From Hominenteromicrobium mulieris (lineage in GTDB: Bacteria > Bacillota > Clostridia > Oscillospirales > Acutalibacteraceae): 64,000 nucleotides of DNA. Location: the NCBI GenBank assembly GCA_021029595.1, contig JAJJOY010000001.1:372001-436000 (forward strand), written 5' to 3'. Both the position numbers and the translations under genes were made by a program. The notes under the pieces are model-generated. The model was given only the letters and a program-made list of their open reading frames with translations, was not told the DNA's origin and searched no databases. Shown here one piece after another: positions 27,277-36,339 of the stretch (its first letter is position 1; each line of letters begins with the position of its first letter).

Positions 27277-27277
27277 T

Positions 27278-27300
27278 TTTACATAATTTAGTTTACATAA
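27278..27300 (+). repeat. 23-nt AT-rich motif, copy 1
   Basis: TTTACATAATT-TAG-TTTACATAA, two direct TTTACATAA units. A second copy at 34846-34868 matches in 21 of 23 positions, upstream of dnaE. Function unknown. Confidence 0.5.
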
Positions 27301-27334
27301 AGCTATTGACATAATTAGATTTCGATCACTTAAG

Positions 27335-27382
27335 AATCTCCTTTGAAGAACCCATAAAACCGGGCTTCAAAGGAGATTTTCG
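27335..27382. terminator. Hairpin beyond the RmlD-like gene
   Basis: AATCTCCTTTGAAG (27335-27348) pairs perfectly with CTTCAAAGGAGATT (27365-27378), with an inner CCC/GGG. The better T run is on the plus strand; it still probably closes the minus-strand gene ending at 27388. Confidence 0.6.
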
Positions 27383-27387
27383 TTTTG

Positions 27388-28206
27388 TTATCGGCCGAGC
27401 AGCGAAAGATTATAGTCCTCCATGCACGTCGCAAGGCCTTCGGCAGTCGTCTCAAATCCACCGCCGGCATTTTTGAGCTTTGCACAATTCATCCAGAGGT
27501 TTTCGCCGCCGGACTTTTCCTGCAAATTGAGCTTCATGCCTGTTTTTTTCATAAACAGCTCCGCAAGCGCGTACATGGAGACGTCTGCCTCACTGCCGAA
27601 GTTATACGCGCCACCGGGCAAATTCACAGCCTGCAAGGTCTGCTCTGCAACCTCGCGCACATAGGTGATGCCGCGAAATTCCTCTTTGGAAAGTGCAAGC
27701 GGCTTTTGGGTGATGGCGGCGTTCAGGAACATCGTGATGAGGTTGCTGCGGTTCGGCACGCCGAACATGGGCATGTCATACATCCACGTCGCACGCAGCA
27801 TGACGGCGTTCGGGTCGATCGCGAGAACGCGATTTTCCATTTCCAACTTCTCTTCGGCGTAGAGATTTGCGGTCGCAACGTCGTCTTCCGTAAACGGCTT
27901 ATCGCCCTTTGCGCCGCTGTACACCTGATCGGAGCTGAACAACACGAGCTTCGCACCGTTTGCGGCTTTGGCCAAATACTCCGGCACCAAAACGTTTGCG
28001 TGGTATGATCCTTCCGGGTCTTTGGCACACGCACCGATGTCCGAGATTGCCGCGGTGTGAAGGATGGCGTCCGGTTGCACGGTGTCGATGAGGCGGTCGA
28101 TATCCTCTTTTTCCGCCCCGCGCAGAGACGGCGCACAAATAACGGGCGCCGCCGCACGGATGCGTGCCCCTACAAAGCCATTTGCGCCGGTCAACAGAAT
28201 TTTCAT
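27388..28206 (-). CDS. RmlD-like NAD(P)-dependent sugar-nucleotide reductase
   Basis: 272 residues, extended SDR fold. The nucleotide-binding start is MKILLTGANGFVGARI. The catalytic Tyr-Lys pair is in ANLYAEEKLEME and the serine region in LVLFSSDQVYSG, as in dTDP-4-dehydrorhamnose reductases. No rmlA, rmlB or rmlC is nearby, so the substrate is unproven. GGGAGGAG precedes the ATG. It follows the kinase gene at 28274 but a terminator separates them. Confidence 0.82.
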   Translation of the reverse strand: MKILLTGANGFVGARIRAAAPVICAPSLRGAEKEDIDRLIDTVQPDAILHTAAISDIGACAKDPEGSYHANVLVPEYLAKAANGAKLVLFSSDQVYSGAKGDKPFTEDDVATANLYAEEKLEMENRVLAIDPNAVMLRATWMYDMPMFGVPNRSNLITMFLNAAITQKPLALSKEEFRGITYVREVAEQTLQAVNLPGGAYNFGSEADVSMYALAELFMKKTGMKLNLQEKSGGENLWMNCAKLKNAGGGFETTAEGLATCMEDYNLSLLGR

Positions 28207-28225
28207 GATAAACTCCTCCCTGGTT

Positions 28226-28257
28226 TTAAAAACGACCCGACAAAGCTGCCGGGTCGT
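28226..28257 (-). terminator. Terminator after the sugar kinase gene
   Basis: Minus strand ACGACCCG and CGGGTCGT pair around a 10-base loop, followed by TTTTTA. Confidence 0.85.
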
Positions 28258-28273
28258 CTGGATGCAAAATGAA

Positions 28274-29422
28274 TTATGCGTTTTCGGTCTCTTTGTAGCG
28301 GCGTGCGCAGTCCTGCACGATGGCGTTCATCGCGTCCATTTTATTCAGCATGTCCTTTGCAAGGGCAATCTGGCAGCGCGTACGAACAAGGTTATGCTGT
28401 GGCTTTTTGACCTTAAAGTACTTATCGCCGACGATGTAGTCCGCGAGGAAGCGCGTTGCAAGCTCGCAGGTAAGCGCAAAGCAACTGAGCGCCAGCGTAT
28501 CCACTTCGGTTTTCGTCAGAGACGCGGCGGTCTTTTTGAGGAAGCCCTCGGCAAATGCCCAGAAAATATTGAGGTTTACGCCGGCCTTTTCCGGATAATC
28601 GCAATCTTCTTCCACAAAATTTGCAGCGAAGCGGATGGCATCGCCGAAATCGTGGCCGACAAGGCCCGGCATAACGGTATCCAGATCGATGACAACGAGC
28701 GCCTCGTGCGTCTTCTCATCGAACAGCACGTTGTTGATCTTTGTATCGTTGTGCGTAACGCGCAGCGGAAGCTCGCCTTTTTCAAAGAGGTCGGTCAGGC
28801 GGCAAGCCTCGTCCTCTACGGAAAGCAGCCAATCGAGTTCTTCGCGCACCTCTGCCACACGATTGCACGGGTCGGCAGCCATGTCTTCCTTCAGCTTCTC
28901 ATAGCGCTTGCGCGTATTGTGGAAATCCGGGATTGTGTAGAAAAGGGAGTTCGCATCGAAATCTGCCAACATCAGTTGGAAATCGCCGAACGCCTCACCT
29001 GCACTGCGCACCACGTTCAGGTCGTCGCAGGTATCGAACGTCACAGACGGCACGTAGTTGCTGAGCCGCCAGAAGCCGTCATTATCCATCAAATAGTTGA
29101 CACCGTGCTTCGTGTGATGGAAATGCAGGCTTTTCGTATTCGGGCATTTTTCACGGATGTGCTCCGTGACACGGTCAATGTTCTGCATCAGCTCAATCGG
29201 GTGCTGAAACGCATATGTATTGACGCGCTGTACAAGGAAAGACTTAATCTTTGCCATGCCGGTACCGTCATCGCGAATATAATTGACTTTGTAGGTGTGG
29301 TTCACGTTGCCCATTTTGATTTCTTCGTACGAGAAGAACGGGCCTTCAATGCGGAATTCTTCGCCGACCTCGAGTAACTTTCGGGCGATCTCCGGGTTCA
29401 TGTCCATTTCCGGAATACTCAT
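28274..29422 (-). CDS. APH-fold kinase, probably N-acetylhexosamine 1-kinase-like
   Basis: 382 residues. Catalytic loop RVTHNDTKINNVLFDE and metal motif VIDLDTVMPGLVGHD mark the aminoglycoside phosphotransferase/choline kinase fold. These particular motifs and the length match my recollection of NahK-type N-acetylhexosamine kinases, which phosphorylate GlcNAc/GalNAc released from mucin or milk glycans. That fits a gut organism with a fucosidase, but no lacto-N-biose phosphorylase is here. The ATG at 29422 has AAGGAG nine bases upstream. Confidence 0.8.
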   Translation of the reverse strand: MSIPEMDMNPEIARKLLEVGEEFRIEGPFFSYEEIKMGNVNHTYKVNYIRDDGTGMAKIKSFLVQRVNTYAFQHPIELMQNIDRVTEHIREKCPNTKSLHFHHTKHGVNYLMDNDGFWRLSNYVPSVTFDTCDDLNVVRSAGEAFGDFQLMLADFDANSLFYTIPDFHNTRKRYEKLKEDMAADPCNRVAEVREELDWLLSVEDEACRLTDLFEKGELPLRVTHNDTKINNVLFDEKTHEALVVIDLDTVMPGLVGHDFGDAIRFAANFVEEDCDYPEKAGVNLNIFWAFAEGFLKKTAASLTKTEVDTLALSCFALTCELATRFLADYIVGDKYFKVKKPQHNLVRTRCQIALAKDMLNKMDAMNAIVQDCARRYKETENA

Positions 29423-29498
29423 AATCCTCTGCTCCTTCAATTTTCTGGCAGTTTGGCCGCTGCTTTTTAAGCATAAACATAAAGGGAAAACTATAAAG

Positions 29499-29526
29499 AT
29501 TATAGCAGAAATACGGTAAATTTCAA
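29499..29526 (-). promoter_or_regulatory. Promoter of the sugar kinase gene
   Basis: Minus strand TTGAAA (29526-29521), 16-base spacer, TATAAT (29504-29499). The remaining bases up to the tRNA cluster hold no gene. Confidence 0.75.
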
Positions 29527-29624
29527 GTCGAAATTATGAATAGGCGCAAAAAGGCCGTTTTTCTTCAAAAACGATATACTGCCGACTACTTTTTTTGACT
29601 GTATGACCTCTCGAAAACACAAAC

Positions 29625-29656
29625 AAAAAAGGACTCTGCATTTCTGCAAAGTCCTT
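29625..29656 (-). terminator. Terminator of the tRNA cluster
   Basis: Minus strand AAGGACTTTGCA and TGCAGAGTCCTT pair with a 4-base loop, then TTTTTTG. Confidence 0.9.
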
Positions 29657-29658
29657 CT

Positions 29659-29734
29659 TGGAGCTGCTAACCAGATTCGAACTGGTGACCTCGTCCTTAC
29701 CAAGGACGTGCTCTGCCTACTGAGCCATAGCAGC
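29659..29734 (-). tRNA. tRNA-Thr (anticodon GGT)
   Basis: Acceptor GCTGCTA/TAGCAGC with encoded CCA. Anticodon stem CGTCC/GGACG with loop TTGGTAA gives anticodon GGT. T arm contains GTTCGAATC. Last tRNA of the Trp-Asp-Thr transcript. Confidence 0.95.
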
Positions 29735-29766
29735 ATACGCAAAAGGCAAGATGAACTCGCCTTTTG

Positions 29767-29843
29767 TGGCGACCCGGAACGGGCTCGAACCGTCGACCTC
29801 TAGCGTGACAGGCTAGCGTTCTAACCAACTGAACTACCGGGCC
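29767..29843 (-). tRNA. tRNA-Asp (anticodon GTC)
   Basis: Acceptor GGCCCGG/CCGGGTC with encoded CCA. Anticodon stem CTAGC/GCTAG with loop CTGTCAC gives anticodon GTC. T arm contains GTTCGAGCC. Confidence 0.95.
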
Positions 29844-29847
29844 ATGG

Positions 29848-29923
29848 TGGCAGGGGCAGTAAGATTCGAACTCACGGCACGCGGTTTTGGAGACCGCTGC
29901 TCTACCAACTGAGCTATGCCCCT
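29848..29923 (-). tRNA. tRNA-Trp (anticodon CCA)
   Basis: Acceptor AGGGGCA/TGCCCCT with encoded CCA. Anticodon stem GCGGT/ACCGC with loop CTCCAAA gives anticodon CCA. First gene of the cluster. Confidence 0.95.
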
Positions 29924-29957
29924 ATTTATCTCACGGCCTCTTTTCGACCGCTCGATT

Positions 29958-29986
29958 ATTCTACCACGAACTGCGGAAAATGTCAA
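29958..29986 (-). promoter_or_regulatory. tRNA cluster promoter
   Basis: Minus strand TTGACA (29986-29981), 17-base spacer, TAGAAT (29963-29958), about 35 bases before tRNA-Trp. Confidence 0.9.
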
Positions 29987-30061
29987 CCTATTTTCCCAAA
30001 AATAATTATTTTTTACCCCCGACAAGGTGCTTTATGCAAAAAATGCAGACACCGTGCCGAA

Positions 30062-30098
30062 AAACAGGAAACGCCCGTCCTTTTGGAACAGGCGTTTC
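30062..30098 (-). terminator. Terminator after pfkA
   Basis: Minus strand GAAACGCC and GGCGTTTC pair around a 15-base loop; CCTGTTTTT follows. Confidence 0.8.
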
Positions 30099-30110
30099 GG
30101 TAACTTAACT

Positions 30111-31079
30111 TTAGCGGGAAAGATCCTGAGAAATCTTGTAGAGCTTCTCGTCGAAGACACGCGGCATCTCGAGGGCTTCGGTAATGTCGAAGTCCACGAT
30201 GCGTTCGCCCTGCATGACGACAACGCGGTTGCTCTTGCCGTCGCGGAGCAGCTCAACTGCGTGGTAGCCCATCTGGCTTGCCACAACACGGTCACGGAGC
30301 GTCGGGGAACCGCCGCGCTGTACATGGCCAAGGATGGTCGCACGGCTCTCGATGCCGGTCTCCTCTTGGATGCGCTTGCAGATATCTTCGGAGTGACCTA
30401 CGCCCTCTGCAACGACCACGATGAAGTGGCGCTTGCCGGTCTTCTGTGCGTAGCGGATGCGCTCGATGATGTCCTTTTCAAAGTCATACTTCACTTCCGG
30501 GACGAGCGTTGCGATTGCACCGACAGCGATGCCGGTGTTGAGTGCGATGTCGCCGCAGCGTCTGCCCATGACCTCTACAACGCTGCAGCGGTCATGAGAC
30601 TCTGTGGTATCGCGGATGCGGTCGATCATTTCCATAGCGGTATTCATCGCCGTGTCATAACCGATGGTATATTCGGAGCTCGAAATATCGTTATCGATGG
30701 TGCCCGGAACGCCGATGCAAGGTACGCCTGCGCCGGTCAGGTCGCGTGCGCCGCGGAAAGAACCGTCGCCGCCGACGACGACCACGCCGTCGATACCCAG
30801 TTCGCGACATTTAGCAGCCGCCTTCTGAACGCCCTCCGGGGTATTGAACTCGGGGCTGCGCGCCGTAAAGAGCGCCGTGCCGCCGTGCTGGATGATGTTG
30901 GAAACGCTGCGAAGCTCCATTTTCTGCACTTCGCCGGTCAGAAGACCGTTGTAGCCGTGACGTACGCCATATACCTCCATGCCGAAGGAGATCGCGGTGC
31001 GGACAACAGCACGAACCGCAGCATTCATGCCCGGTGCGTCACCGCCGCTCGTAAGTACTGCGATTTTCTTTGCACACAT
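30111..31079 (-). CDS. pfkA: ATP-dependent 6-phosphofructokinase
   Basis: 322 residues, typical bacterial PFK length. Substrate and ATP motifs: LTSGGDAPGMNAAVRA, VVGGDGSFRGA, PGTIDNDI and GHVQRGGSPT. It catalyses the committed step of glycolysis. The ATG at 31079 follows GGAGGAA. It lies 154 bases downstream of dnaE, the usual dnaE-pfkA neighbourhood of Firmicutes. Confidence 0.97.
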   Translation of the reverse strand: MCAKKIAVLTSGGDAPGMNAAVRAVVRTAISFGMEVYGVRHGYNGLLTGEVQKMELRSVSNIIQHGGTALFTARSPEFNTPEGVQKAAAKCRELGIDGVVVVGGDGSFRGARDLTGAGVPCIGVPGTIDNDISSSEYTIGYDTAMNTAMEMIDRIRDTTESHDRCSVVEVMGRRCGDIALNTGIAVGAIATLVPEVKYDFEKDIIERIRYAQKTGKRHFIVVVAEGVGHSEDICKRIQEETGIESRATILGHVQRGGSPTLRDRVVASQMGYHAVELLRDGKSNRVVVMQGERIVDFDITEALEMPRVFDEKLYKISQDLSR

Positions 31080-31233
31080 TGTAAATTCCTCCACTTTCTT
31101 ATTGAAAACTGCAAAGTTAAAAATGCAATTCAACAATTTATTCCATTCATTTTTTGATTATACCCCTTTTCCCTGACGGTTTCAAGAGGTATTTTGTCTT
31201 TTTTGAATCGGTTTTTGTTTTTTTGAGAATTTC

Positions 31234-34200
31234 TTATTCTTTCAGCGCAACATTTCCCTCGCCGAGAAGTTTTCTCAATGCGGAGACGAGTTCGTAGTTC
31301 ACCGCAACGCGGTAACGGGCGGGCGCGCGGACCAGCTTTTTCGTGTCCGTATAATATAGATAGAGGTCGGTCACGCCGTCGAAAATCTCGATGTACTGCA
31401 TCGCCTTTTTGCAGAGCGGGTCTTCGGCGTTCGGCACACGCAGGTAAAGGCCCTTATAGGCTGTGTTATAGCCCTTAATCTGCACACCGGGCCGCTCTTC
31501 CCCGCGCGGCGGCGTGACGCTTTCCGGCACAGCGGCAGGCTTTTGCGAGTCCCTTTTCTTTTCCTCAGGCGCAGGCCTTCTGCGGATCATCATTTCTTCC
31601 GGCGAAAACGGTGCCGAGGCATATTCGCAGATGAACTTCGGGTCTTTTTCTTCCGTAAAGCTGATGCGTCCGTGCGCCCAAACAGAGCCGCCCGGCGCAA
31701 AAAGGTCGCCGTATTTTTCCAAAACCTTCGGGAAAACAAGCGCCTCCATAGAGCCATACATGTCTTCCAGCGTGACGAACGCCATGGCAGAGCCGGAGCG
31801 CGTCACCTTCTTTTTCACGCTTTCCACAACGGCCAGAACGTCCACATACTGCTCGTCTTTATATTGGTCGGATTCCCCGGCGGCGCTGCGGGCAATCTCA
31901 TCAAAGCGCGCGGCGATGCCGGCGTTATAGACCTCCGCATACGGCGACATGGGGTGTCCGGAAAGGTACATGCCGGTGACTTCCTTTTCCATAGAAAGCA
32001 GTTCGGTTTTGGGGAACTCCTCGGCTTTCGGCATCTCGAAAGATTCCGTTTTCTCCTCCCCGCCGAAGTCAAACAGGCCGATCTGTCCCTCTATGTTGCG
32101 GCGTTTGTCGTCCTCCAGCTGATCGAGCAGCGGGCCGACCGCCATCAGCATTTCGCGGCGGTTATTGCCGAGACCGTCGAACGCACCGCAGCGGATAAGA
32201 CTTTCCACGGCGCGGCGGTTCAGGTCTCTGCCCTGCATGCGCTTGCAGAAATCGTAGAAGGTCGTGAACGGGCCGTTCATCGTGCGCTCGGACAAAATGC
32301 GCTGTATCAGGCCGCGCCCGAGGTTGCGGATGGCGAGCAAACCGAAACGAATGCTGTTTTCAAAAACGGAAAAGCCCTGCTCGCTCTCGTTCACGTGTGG
32401 CGGCAGCACGGCAATATTCAGCCTGCTGCATTCTTCCATATACGCCGCAATCTTGCCTGCGGATGCAAGCACACTTGTGAGCAACGCAGCCATGTATTCT
32501 TTCGGATAGTGATATTTGAGGTACGCCGTGCGATACGCCACAACGGCATACGCGGCGGCATGGGACTTATTAAACGCGTAGGACGCAAAGCTTTTCATCT
32601 CATCGTAGATTGTCTCGGCGGTCTGCTCGTCCACGCCGCGGGCGATGCAGCCTTCAATCTCCACGGTGCCGTCCTCACGCTTTAAGCCGTGAATGAAATA
32701 CTCACGCTCCTGCTCCATGACATCGTGCTTTTTCTTGCTCATGGCGCGGCGCACAATGTCCGCGCGGCCGAGCGAATACCCCGCAAGCTCGCGGAAAATG
32801 CGCATGACCTGCTCCTGATAAATGATGCACCCGTAGGTGACATCCAGTATTTTGGAAAGGCGTGGGTGGCGGTACGTGATTTTATCCGGGTGCTTGCGAT
32901 TTTCGACGTACATGGGGATGAACTTCATCGGGCCGGGGCGATACAAAGAGATAACGGCGATGAGGTCTTCAATGCTTTTGGGGTCGGATTGCATGATGAC
33001 ACGGCGCATACCGGCGGATTCAAACTGGAACACGCCCTCTGTCGCACCGCTCGCGATCATTTTAAACACGTCCGGGTCGTTATCCGGCGCGTTTTCCACC
33101 TTAAAGCCCGGCGTGTGTTTCGCAATCATCTGCTCGGCGTGGTCGATAACCGAGAGGTTGCGCAGGCCGAGAAAGTCCATCTTGAGCAGACCGAGCTGCT
33201 CGATGGCCGTCATCGTGTACTGCGTGACGGGCGAATCGTCGTTCATGCTCAGCGGCACGTAATCGACGACCGGGCGGTCTGTGATGACAACACCGGCGGC
33301 GTGCGTAGACGTGTGGCGCGGCATGCCCTCAATTTTGCGTGCCATATCGAGGAGCTCGTGCACCTGTTTGTCGCTTTCATATAAATCGCGCAGCTCGGAG
33401 ACGCGTTCCAGCGCGGCATCAATCGTGATGTCGAGCTCCATCGGCACAAGCTTTGCGACGGTATCGCACGTCGTGTACGGAATCGCCATGGCGCGGCCAA
33501 CGTCGCGTATCGCAAGGCGCGCCGCCATGGTGCCGAACGTGACGATCTGCGCCACATGGTCGGTGCCGTATTTTTCCGTGACATACTCAATGATCTCCTG
33601 TCGGCGCTCATCGCTGAAATCGACGTCGAAGTCCGGCATACTGACGCGCTCCGGATTCAAAAAGCGCTCGAACAGCAGGTCATACCGCAACGGGTCAACG
33701 CCCGTGATGCCGATGCAGTATGCGGCGAGGCTGCCCACGCCGGAGCCTCTGCCCGGGCCGACCGGGATACCCATGCTTTTCGCCTGACGGATGAAATCGT
33801 ACACAATGAGGTAGTAGTTTACATAACCCATCGTATCAATCGTCGAAATTTCATATTCAAGGCGGTCTACGATTTCTTTTTTCGGGTTTTCGCCGTAGTA
33901 TTTGTGCAGACCCGCGTAACACATGCGGCGGAAATATTCGCGGTTGTCGCTGCCGTCCGGCGTATCAAAGTGTGGCAGCTTCGTTTTGCCGAACTCAAAT
34001 TCCACATTGCAGCGGTCGGCGATTTTCTGCGTATTATCCGCTGCCTCGGGACAATCCGGGAACAGTGCACGCATTTCGTCTTCGCTTTTAAAATAGAATT
34101 CATCGGAGCCGAATTCCAGTGTATCCTCATCCTCCACCGTGCGGTTCGTCTGGATGCAGACGAGGATGTGGTGCATTTTGGTGTCTTCTTTTTCGATATA

Positions 34201-34821
34201 GTGGCAGTCGTTCGTCACGACGAGCGGAATGCCCGTATCTTTTGACAATCGGATTATTTGCGGGTTGATATGTGCCTGTTCGCGCAGGCCGTGGTCTTGT
34301 AATTCGAGGTAAAAATTGTCCTCGCCGAAAATCTCACGGTAGCGCAGGGCGGCGGCTTTTGCTTCGTCATAGTCGCCGACGGAAAGCGCACGCGGGATCT
34401 CACCCGCAAGGCAGGCGGAAAGCGCGATGAGCCCCTCGCTGTGTTCACGCAGCAGCTCCATATCGGCACGGGGCTTGCTGTAAAAACCCTCTGTCCACGC
34501 TTTAGAGACAATGGCGACAAGGTTGCGGTAGCCCGTTTCGTTTTTGCACAGCAGCACAAGATGCCGGTTTTCGTTATCGATGCCGTGAATCTTATCGAAC
34601 CGGCTGCGCTTTGCAACGTAGATCTCGCAGCCGATGATCGGCTTGATGCCGCGCTTTTTCGCTGCTTTATAAAAGTCGATCACGCCGTACATCACGCCGT
34701 GATCCGTAATGGCAACGCTTTTCTGACCCATTTTCTGCGCTTGATCGAGCAGCTTTTCAATGCGGCAAGCGCCGTCCAAAAGGCTGTATTCGGTGTGCAC
34801 ATGCAAATGTGTAAACGCCAT
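31234..34821 (-). CDS. dnaE: DNA polymerase III alpha subunit
   Basis: 1195 residues. The N-terminal PHP domain begins FTHLHVHTEYSLLDGACR; the polymerase palm has the catalytic aspartates in MPDFDVDFSDERRQEII; finger, (HhH)2 and an OB-fold region (TRSGSAMAFVTLEDMYGSMEALVF) follow. It is the DnaE type, without the exonuclease insert of PolC, and in Firmicutes extends primers before PolC takes over. The ribosome site AAAGGAGGG is ideal. It sits behind whiA and an unknown membrane protein gene. Confidence 0.97.
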   Translation of the reverse strand: MAFTHLHVHTEYSLLDGACRIEKLLDQAQKMGQKSVAITDHGVMYGVIDFYKAAKKRGIKPIIGCEIYVAKRSRFDKIHGIDNENRHLVLLCKNETGYRNLVAIVSKAWTEGFYSKPRADMELLREHSEGLIALSACLAGEIPRALSVGDYDEAKAAALRYREIFGEDNFYLELQDHGLREQAHINPQIIRLSKDTGIPLVVTNDCHYIEKEDTKMHHILVCIQTNRTVEDEDTLEFGSDEFYFKSEDEMRALFPDCPEAADNTQKIADRCNVEFEFGKTKLPHFDTPDGSDNREYFRRMCYAGLHKYYGENPKKEIVDRLEYEISTIDTMGYVNYYLIVYDFIRQAKSMGIPVGPGRGSGVGSLAAYCIGITGVDPLRYDLLFERFLNPERVSMPDFDVDFSDERRQEIIEYVTEKYGTDHVAQIVTFGTMAARLAIRDVGRAMAIPYTTCDTVAKLVPMELDITIDAALERVSELRDLYESDKQVHELLDMARKIEGMPRHTSTHAAGVVITDRPVVDYVPLSMNDDSPVTQYTMTAIEQLGLLKMDFLGLRNLSVIDHAEQMIAKHTPGFKVENAPDNDPDVFKMIASGATEGVFQFESAGMRRVIMQSDPKSIEDLIAVISLYRPGPMKFIPMYVENRKHPDKITYRHPRLSKILDVTYGCIIYQEQVMRIFRELAGYSLGRADIVRRAMSKKKHDVMEQEREYFIHGLKREDGTVEIEGCIARGVDEQTAETIYDEMKSFASYAFNKSHAAAYAVVAYRTAYLKYHYPKEYMAALLTSVLASAGKIAAYMEECSRLNIAVLPPHVNESEQGFSVFENSIRFGLLAIRNLGRGLIQRILSERTMNGPFTTFYDFCKRMQGRDLNRRAVESLIRCGAFDGLGNNRREMLMAVGPLLDQLEDDKRRNIEGQIGLFDFGGEEKTESFEMPKAEEFPKTELLSMEKEVTGMYLSGHPMSPYAEVYNAGIAARFDEIARSAAGESDQYKDEQYVDVLAVVESVKKKVTRSGSAMAFVTLEDMYGSMEALVFPKVLEKYGDLFAPGGSVWAHGRISFTEEKDPKFICEYASAPFSPEEMMIRRRPAPEEKKRDSQKPAAVPESVTPPRGEERPGVQIKGYNTAYKGLYLRVPNAEDPLCKKAMQYIEIFDGVTDLYLYYTDTKKLVRAPARYRVAVNYELVSALRKLLGEGNVALKE

Positions 34822-34845
34822 TTTCGCCCTCCTTTTCCATTTAAG

Positions 34846-34868
34846 TTTACATAATTAAATTTACATAA
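34846..34868 (+). repeat. 23-nt AT-rich motif, copy 2
   Basis: TTTACATAATT-AAA-TTTACATAA between dnaE and the upstream membrane protein gene, 21/23 identical to 27278-27300. Confidence 0.5.
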
Positions 34869-34872
34869 GTAT

Positions 34873-35358
34873 CTAATTGCTATTTTCAATCACAAGGGTA
34901 AATCCGTGCTCGGTGGAAAAATAGTGGTTTTTATCTCCCCACGCGGTATCGATCACAACGTAGTATGTGCCGTCGTTTTCAGGGTACGCAAACCGCTCGC
35001 TGCGGTAGTAAAGCTCGGAGAAATCCTCGTTATAGACCGTGTAATACATTGCGCCGTAGGGATCCTGCGAGGCTTCAAGCACGATGCCTTTATCCATGCG
35101 AATGACCGGGAATTCATCGGCAACCTCTTCAATTTCAAAATGCCCTCCGCACGCTTTTGAACCGTTCTTCCTTTGCTCGCCGGTCACGTTCTGCAGCGCG
35201 GTAATCTCTTCATTGCCGGAGCGCACTACGATATCGCCGGGCACAAGCTCGGCTTTCAGCGCATCTGCGATGAAATACGCGCCCACGCCGAGCACCGCAA
35301 CAATCAAAATGCCCAACACAAGGTCTTTAAAGCTCTTCGGTCTTTGCATTTTCAGCAT
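34873..35358 (-). CDS. Small membrane-anchored protein of unknown function
   Basis: 161 residues. Short basic start, one hydrophobic segment (about residues 11-31, VLGILIVAVLGVGAYFIADA), then an extracytoplasmic domain of about 125 residues rich in Tyr, Asp and Glu, with one Cys. I do not recognise a family. The ATG at 35358 has GTGGAGG upstream and overlaps the end of whiA by 32 bases, so it is translated from the same transcript between whiA and dnaE. Confidence 0.75.
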   Translation of the reverse strand: MLKMQRPKSFKDLVLGILIVAVLGVGAYFIADALKAELVPGDIVVRSGNEEITALQNVTGEQRKNGSKACGGHFEIEEVADEFPVIRMDKGIVLEASQDPYGAMYYTVYNEDFSELYYRSERFAYPENDGTYYVVIDTAWGDKNHYFSTEHGFTLVIENSN

Positions 35359-36319
35359 GCAGCTTTTCCTCCACTTCAAAAACGCTCTGCTCCGCAAGGG
35401 ATTCCTCCGGCGAACCGAGCTGTTCCGCAAACTCCAAAATGCGGCGCAGGCGGTGATTCACACCGGAACGGCTGATGGAAAGCCGCTCCCCCATTTCGCG
35501 CAGCGACATTTCGGGGTTTTCCAGCCGCAAAACGGCGGCCTCGCGCAGGTCGGCAGGCAGCTCGTCCAGCCCCACCTTGTCGCTGATGAGCGCAATGGCG
35601 GCAATCTGCTTTGTTGCAGCAGAGTACGTTTTATCAAGATTCGCGGTCTCGCAGTTCGAGACACGGTTTAAATTGTTGTAGGTCTCTTTGTACATTTTGA
35701 TCTGCATCAGGTTCATGGCGGAGTTTACCGCACCCGTCAGCGTGAGGAAATCCTCAATGGCGGCGCTTTCCTTTATGTAGACAATGTAGCTGTTTTTTCT
35801 GCGTGCAATGGACGGCGAAAGCTGCGCGGCCTTCACGCGGTGCAGAACAGTCACAAGGTCTTCCGCAAGGTGCAGGTACGGCGTGGAAAACTCAAGGTGG
35901 TACTCCTTCTGCGGATCTGTGACCGTGCCGCAGATGAGGAACACGCCGCGCAGAAATGCCGAAATGCAGCAGTCCTTTTGCAGATTTTCCTCATGAATAT
36001 GCAGGTTCACGTCATTCTCATCGTGCCCGAACGAACGGATCATCTGAATGCGTGCGGCTTCACCCGGAATGGTGATGGCATACGCGCCGATATTCTTGCG
36101 CCTTAACTGCGAGCGCACCTCGGCGTATACACCGGCCGAAACGGCGGCGGCCTCCGCCACACGGCGTGCAACGGCGGCATTTTCGCATACCATCTGCGAT
36201 TCCCGCGCGGAAAAACACTTTGAAAAAAGCAGAAGGCCGTAGCATTCCGCTTTCAAACAGCACGCGCGCTTATTTTCAATCATACACAGCTCTTGCTTGC
36301 AATCCGCAGCAAATGACAT
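35327..36319 (-). CDS. whiA: WhiA, DNA-binding protein with LAGLIDADG and HTH domains
   Basis: 330 residues. The N-terminal half has a degenerate LAGLIDADG homing-endonuclease fold (FLRGVFLICGTVTDPQKEYHLEF); the C-terminal part holds the WhiA helix-turn-helix (SLREMGERLSISRSGVNHRLRRI). WhiA influences cell division and chromosome segregation in Firmicutes and sporulation in actinobacteria. The start MSFAADCKQEL at 36319 is preceded by GGGAGGGAG; the longer frame is not conserved. The rapZ-whiA order is conserved. Confidence 0.95.
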   Translation of the reverse strand: MSFAADCKQELCMIENKRACCLKAECYGLLLFSKCFSARESQMVCENAAVARRVAEAAAVSAGVYAEVRSQLRRKNIGAYAITIPGEAARIQMIRSFGHDENDVNLHIHEENLQKDCCISAFLRGVFLICGTVTDPQKEYHLEFSTPYLHLAEDLVTVLHRVKAAQLSPSIARRKNSYIVYIKESAAIEDFLTLTGAVNSAMNLMQIKMYKETYNNLNRVSNCETANLDKTYSAATKQIAAIALISDKVGLDELPADLREAAVLRLENPEMSLREMGERLSISRSGVNHRLRRILEFAEQLGSPEESLAEQSVFEVEEKLHAENAKTEEL

Positions 36320-36339
36320 GAAAACGGCTCCCTCCCGCT

